From NCBI GenBank assembly GCA_963921425.1, contig OY992836.1, forward strand, positions 20,246,889-20,310,888: a DNA stretch of 64,000 bases. Reading direction: 5' to 3'. Shown here piece by piece: positions 59,001 to 64,000 of this stretch. Position numbers and translations under genes: made by a program. The notes under the pieces were generated by a model. That model did no database searches. It was given only the letters and a program-made list of their open reading frames with translations, and was not told the origin of the DNA. Every line of letters begins with the position of its first letter. Position 1 is the stretch's first letter. The stretch is from Dryas octopetala. Taxonomy: Eukaryota; Streptophyta; Magnoliopsida; Rosales; Rosaceae.

Positions 59001-60324
59001 CCCTCTCAAACTTCCAGTTTTGACCAGCATTTCAATAAAACTCTTAGTTGATAAGAACCGGACTCTATAACCATCAATCCCATAAAAATTCAGACAAATA
59101 CCACAACCATAGGCAATACAACAAAATGAGGCCCAGGCACCTATATTCATTGATGCAGCAACCCACCAGTTCACACATCATGTAAAATTCCCATCAATTA
59201 TATCTCCCACAAACAAAAATACCCACAATATGAAAAAACAATTCCCCCAGACCATGATCCAAGACTGCACTCACACCAACATGCCTTCCCTCAAGATTCA
59301 AGTTCTTGCAGGCGACATTCAGAGCTGTAACACACAATAGAAGATTTTATTCACAGTTTGACACTTTATAAGTGGATATAGATCCACATGTTCGACATGA
59401 AGTGTAAGCAACAGACAACAGGTTCTAGAAACCCATTTGTTATTATGACTAGGAAAAACTCATTGGGAAATATTTACAAGACCACCGTAGCTACTTATAA
59501 TAATCATAAATCTGATTGAGCATATACTACAATTAAAAACCAATTGCTGATAAACTAAGAAGTTACAACTTTAACTTCAATGGGATGGCCAAAAGTGGTA
59601 TAATATGAAACTTCTATCATAAACCCATCTTGGGTTGAACGACAATACATGTGCTTGCGTGTGTTACCATAGTCAATGGAAAGTTTAATACATACCATGG
59701 CTTACAAAGATAAATTAACACATACCAAACTGGGGAAGACAATAACACATAAACAAACAATCATGACTATTGAATCTATAAGATGAATTTTATGACTAAT
59801 AAAATTAAAGGTTTAAGTACAACAATTTCCGTGCTGCCTAAGTTTCATACTCAGCTGCCCAACCACAATTCCTTGTAAAACCAGCAAAAAATTTGTACCA
59901 CAAAATACCCAATATTAAACATGCATATATATTCATACACACTACAAGGCCATAAAGGAAGGGAGGTTGGTATATAATAAAACCACCAAAACAAGAAAAA
60001 AAATACAAGCTCAAGACCGTAAATCCCTAGCAATTGTTAAACCGATTTGAACATAAATCACTGTCAAATAACAAATAAACCAAGCAAAAAAGGAAGCAGG
60101 AATTATAGAGACGAACCAGGGTCATCGTTATAACGATCCGAACGAGTGTAATGAGGAGGATCGCGGCGAACCTCGCCGGGCTCGTAGTCGCTGCCACGGC
60201 CACCTCCACCGCCACCACCACCACCACCGCATCCGCCACCGTCGCTGGTGGAGGGCCGAACGACGAGGCTGCTCAGAAGAGGCTGATGGTGCGACGTCGT
60301 TTGGTCCTTGTCCCTCGAACCCAT
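56036..60324 (-). CDS. RanBP2-type zinc-finger, Arg/Gly-rich RNA-binding protein
   Basis: Three exons give 371 aa: 60324-60117, 57456-57156, 56642-56036. The zinc finger (about 162-190) reads [21 protein letters not shown] then NKC, the W-x-C-x4-C-x3-N-x6-C-x2-C form of RanBP2 fingers that bind single-stranded RNA in FUS/TAF15 and ZRANB2. The flanks are disordered and rich in RG, RD and P: a poly-Gly run near residue 35, RGRGAGRPFGRG before the finger, and a Pro-rich stretch (RRPPSPPSPPPPLPP) with RERSRSPLRGG near the end. This layout suggests a nuclear RNA-processing factor of the plant TAF15-like group. The partner and target are unknown. The first intron is 2.66 kb, large for this window. 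Confidence 0.85.
57457..60116 (-). other. Large first intron of the RanBP2-type gene
   Basis: 2.66 kb between exon 1 and exon 2. Short ORFs on both strands (57927, 58419, 58685, 59851) have no family features. No box C/D snoRNA with paired ends was noticed, though I did not search every offset. It may contain alternative leader exons. Confidence 0.6.
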
Positions 60325-60329
60325 GGTTC

Positions 60330-61806
60330 TGTTAGCTCAGCTGTTCGATTGCGATGAGTTGCAAGAAAAGGTACGGGGGTAATGTAAGACCTAATGTGTA
60401 TGAGATCTTTCACTTAAATTACATAAAAGGGTGATACTTTTTCCCGGTTTTACACGATAAGAATGTTGTTGTCGTTTAGGTAGAAGCGGGGTATTTTAGG
60501 AATGCGGATAATAATGTAAGTACTGCGTTGGAGGGTAATTGGGTAAATTACATTGTTAAAAAGGCAAAACAATGTTCAGCCTGGGAGGCTGGGCCTGCCA
60601 ATAGTGCTGTGTTCGGAAGGAGGAATGTGGCGGCTGACACTTGACAGGATGCCGAGTCTGGGCCTAAACTCGGAGTTGGGCCCTATTGTCCTTCAGCCTT
60701 TGGCCCCTATTTTCACTGAGAAAAATCGACTATTAAGGGCATAATATACATTCCTTTCAAGAAACAAAAAAAAAAAAAAAAGGGCATAACATACATTTTA
60801 AGGATTAAAAAATGTGTCCAACCAACGTCCATCAATCGGTATTGCAATGCCGTTACATTTATATTAAAAAAAAAATTCTAAATTTTAAATTTTAAAATTT
60901 AGAAATCTCTTAAAACCTACTAATTGTATATAAACTCAAATAAGACCTAGTCAACTAACAAAATAAGAAACAAGTAGGAAATTTAGAAAAAAAATTACCC
61001 ATTACAGTTGCACTTACAAGTGTGACTTACTACAATAGTCGATCAAACGCATCTTAATTCGCCTATGGATCGTCATTGTTCCAAAAAATAACACAGACTC
61101 GTTTTCATTAACATATTTTTCTCTTTATATGTTAGGAAAATGCATACTCACTTTTGAGTCTTTTCAAATTTTATTAGGAACTTTTTAGTAGTTTAGTTAA
61201 AAATGAATGGTAATACAATTTAGTTCATCAATCATTCAAATTAATTATCTAGCAACATGTGCAAGAAATTTTTTCCAAGTGTTATAATGTTTGACATTTT
61301 ATGTGTTTAGAGTGTCAATCACGCAACATATATACATACAGAAATGATCACTCGTTCATCATAGAACATAGAATTTTTCGCTCACCTAACCACCCGCTCA
61401 CCACAGAGCGGGGAATTTAATGATCGAAACTGTCCATTTTTTAGGTCCATCCTTAAAGATCGTTTATAAAAAATCAGCTAAATTAGTAATTGTTTAGTCC
61501 TTCAAATTTTGCAGACAAATATAATTCATCAAATATAGGAGTAATACGTATCTAGCTGAGAAATTCTATTAATTAAGGAGTCATATCTAAGGAATTCTAA
61601 TAGAGTTCAATACCCCTGTTGACTCAATAATCAGAACGATTTATTTTTAAAATTTCTATTCAAAAATTAATATTGCGAAACTTAAACAAATCAGATGTAT
61701 CATGTATCATGTCTATTAGAAATTTAGAATATAGATAAAACTGCTACAATAACCTGTATTTTTATATGGGACTATGAAATTGCTAAATTCTATTATAGAG
61801 TGCTAA
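60330..61806. other. Intergenic region with MITE remnants
   Basis: Promoter of the RanBP2-type gene, then AT-rich sequence. The segment at about 61415-61510 (gatcgaaactgtccattttttag, aaaaaatcagctaaat) resembles internal parts of the Mutator-like MITEs at 41237 and 49022, without recognisable ends. Confidence 0.45.
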
Positions 61807-61814
61807 ATTATATA

Positions 61815-63061
61815 CAAGGAGTAAAATTTCGGTTTCGAGGAAATTTCGATTAAAATTTCGATTTCGACAAAATTAGACAAAAACGACGGAAATTATTATC
61901 AAAATACGGAAATTTTGAATGAAATTTGACCATATGCTTATTTAACATATTATCTATTACATTGATAAAAAACATTAAAGAAACCAAATTATATAGTAGG
62001 TTTCATGTGATATAAGGTGAATATAATGCGCGCTGGAGACAAATACTGTTAAAAAAATGGGTCACTAATTAATAATTACATAATAAAATTACACGAATAA
62101 ATCACCAATGTGGCAACGGAAAGTAGCAAGTTTACTCAAAGGGACTTGAAAATGGTCTTCAATAGTTAAATTAAGTCGAATTGGGTTAAAATAGAACCAA
62201 TCCGATGGCAGCAGCGGCGACAACTGTTTACCTAAAATTTCAATACAAATTATCAAAATTGGAAAACCAAAACATTAAGGAAATGAAACTTCATGATAAG
62301 GGGATAAATTTCTTTTTCATAATTTATGTTTACAAGTTACAACTAAACGAAACACCAAAATGACCAGATCAAACCCCAAATAAAATCTCAAACCTTTTTT
62401 TTTCTTTCCAATTGCCTAAAGACTCTAAATCTCAATCTACCTTAAAAAAAAAAAAAAATTTCCTTTTTTCTCTTTTTTTTTTTTTTTTTTTCCTTTTCCT
62501 CTTCTTCCCCCGTGACCTTCCTCCTTTTTTCTTTCCTTTTCCTTTTCTTCCCCCAGTGCCCAGACGCCCACTTTTCCATTCTTCCTTTCCTTCTCCCTCC
62601 TTGCCCAATCGCCAAGTGATCTGCGCCCACCTCCCGCGACCAAAACCCACTCCTTGCGCCGCCCGCACCTGCGGCTTGCCTCCTCCCTCCTTCCCCAACC
62701 AGCCCGCTCGCCTCATCCCTCCTCCCTCAGCCAGCCTCGCGCCGTCGCTTGCCTCCTCCCCCACCTCGTCACCGGCAAAAAGCACAACGAGATCGTCCTC
62801 AAGCTCGACCCCAACAGCCAGATCATCGAAGACGACTTTCTCGGCGCCAAGGTGATGTGGACAGTCGCGAAATTTTGACAAAATTTTGACAAATTTCGCC
62901 GACATTTTACAAAATTGCACGTGAAATTACTTCGAAATTTCGGCCGAAATTTTACCGAAATTTCGCCGAAAAATTAACGGATATGGTATAAAATTTCGGG
63001 ACCCCCAAAAATAAAAAATTTCGACAAAATTTCGCCGAAATTTTCAAAATTTCACTCCTTG
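61815..63061. mobile_element. Non-autonomous hAT-like element, 1247 bp, with GC-rich insert
   Basis: Ends CAAGGAGT and ACTCCTTG, followed inward on both sides by many copies of the word AAATTTCG or its inverse (subterminal repeats). It is flanked by the perfect 8-bp direct repeat ATTATATA (61807-61814 and 63062-63069). An 8-bp duplication, CA-start ends and subterminal repeats are hAT hallmarks. No transposase is present. The centre (about 62500-62870) is a GC-rich, codon-biased block unlike the rest of the element. Confidence 0.8.
62500..62878 (+). pseudogene. Probable captured gene fragment inside the hAT-like element
   Basis: GC-rich block preceded by poly-A and poly-T/C tracts. One frame encodes Pro/Ser/Arg-rich sequence, then VTGKKHNEIVLKLDPNSQII and EDDFLGAKV before meeting the AAATTTCG repeats, where the meaning ends. 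The last part looks like a real protein segment (alternating charged and hydrophobic), but I do not recognise the family. It was probably copied from a host gene. Confidence 0.4.
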
Positions 63062-63069
63062 ATTATATA

Positions 63070-63590
63070 TACAATCTGAAATTGCTAATGCAAAAGACAA
63101 AAATATAATACTTTTTCATAAATAAAGATGTTAGCGCATGTGATCGTTTGTCGTTACCAAGTACACGCGTATGATGTCGGGCCCGCCCAATGCCTTCCCT
63201 ACAATTTAAGAAAATTACAAGGACTAAATACAAAAAAAAAATTCTCAAAGATGTAGATGGAAGCTCCTTCGGTCCTTTACGTCACAGAGACCGACCACCA
63301 ACAGCTGCCACCTGGACATAAGGTGCGTAACATCACTCGCGCGCAATCAGACACTCTTCACAACCTGAACCGCCAAAAGTTTTAAAATGACGATAAAGCC
63401 ATCATACACGATGAGGTGTCGCCCAGATGGCACTACCACGTGTCCGTCAAATCATCGGTAGCACCCAATCCGCGACTGGTGTAGCTTACAGTTAATTTTA
63501 CTAATTAATTAAATTATTAATTATTCGCAGCTGTATCTCCGTTTGTTTTTCTCTGTATTAGTCTCTCTTCCTGTGGAAAAGAAGAACGAG
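63070..63590 (+). promoter_or_regulatory. Probable promoter of a gene continuing beyond the window
   Basis: After the hAT-like element, the sequence at 63250-63480 is less AT-rich. It carries ACCACGTGTCC (G-box/ABRE-like) near 63435 and CCACCTGG-type words. No ORF. Confidence 0.35.
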
Positions 63591-64000
63591 GTGACTCTGT
63601 TGCTTTCTCCATAATTAACATTTAACAAAACCACTATCACTTGTCAATTATAAACACCAGAACCACCGATAGCACGCGCTCAATCTCATATTGAGAGCTT
63701 TGTTCACGAAGGTTCGTATTAGTTCAGAGTCGTGAAGGACTTTGAGTGAGAGTGTGAGACTCATTAACATCGATTCTCACAAGTGTTTGATTCACTGCTC
63801 GAGTTTCAGATCCGTTGGATGATCCGAACGTATTGAAGGTATTTAGCTTCGTATAGTTTTCGATGAACTTGAATTTCTTTGAAACGCAACTTAGAGCTCG
63901 TTATGGTTTGATTTTAATTTATCATTCTCTGTTTCCGTCTTTTTTACCTGATTATGAATTTTTTTCTTACTTGAAATTCGAGTTTGTTATTATATTTAAT
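63590..64000 (+). other. Probable 5' leader of a downstream gene, partial
   Basis: Leader-like composition without long ORFs. A good donor context (attgaag/gtatttag) at 63838-63839 suggests a non-coding first exon ending there and an intron running off the window. The gene itself cannot be identified. Confidence 0.35.

Noticed and set aside
62432-62920. 162-codon minus-strand ORF inside the hAT-like element
   Set aside because: Lys/Arg/Gly-rich antisense of the poly-pyrimidine and GC-rich block. It has no domain, and its end lies in poly-A.

Overview
The window is plant nuclear DNA. It is AT-rich, with many short introns, mostly GT-AG, and plant-only families (RopGEF/PRONE, LIKE COV, PRORP, TRM, NFD6). 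The proteins look like those of a woody eudicot; Rosaceae (Prunus-like) is my best guess, from general resemblance only. I resolved nine protein genes exon by exon. In each, the joined exons keep one reading frame from ATG to stop.

Layout. 0-5.8 kb: a broken gene fragment, then a 1.8-kb inverted repeat carrying a mobile-element-type ORF on each arm. 5.7-8.6 kb: a short tandem repeat, a second copy of the broken fragment, and a minus-strand cluster of box C/D snoRNAs (four intact-looking, two near-duplicate copies) behind a telo-box/TATA promoter. No frame-based tool would show this cluster. 9.7-13.1 kb (-): LIKE COV membrane protein. 15.5-16.0 kb (+): dynein light chain LC8. 17.7-21.2 kb (-): TRM/LONGIFOLIA-type DUF3741-DUF4378 protein. 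22-27.5 kb: gene-poor, with two Mutator-like MITEs. 27.6-30.1 kb (+): RopGEF, tail-to-tail with an ABI-like SCAR/WAVE subunit at 30.8-33.0 kb (-). 34.1-37.9 kb (-): PRORP1-type protein-only RNase P. 39.7-40.4 kb (-): NFD6-like small mitochondrial protein. 42.6-48.1 kb (+): AIM1-type peroxisomal multifunctional protein, 18 exons. 49.9-54.1 kb (-): TSO1/TCX CXC transcription factor. 56.0-60.3 kb (-): RanBP2-type zinc-finger protein. 61.8-63.1 kb: a non-autonomous hAT-like element with a GC-rich insert. 63.5 kb to the end: probable promoter and leader of a plus-strand gene that continues outside.

Most genes look unrelated in function, as expected in a plant chromosome arm. Two themes recur. RNA processing is represented by the snoRNA cluster (rRNA 2'-O-methylation), PRORP and the RanBP2 zinc finger. 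ROP-to-actin signalling is represented by RopGEF and ABIL as neighbours. Small transposon copies with recognisable target-site duplications (solo LTR, three MULE-type MITEs, one hAT) fill the intergenic gaps. Three of the genes each use one GC-AG intron.
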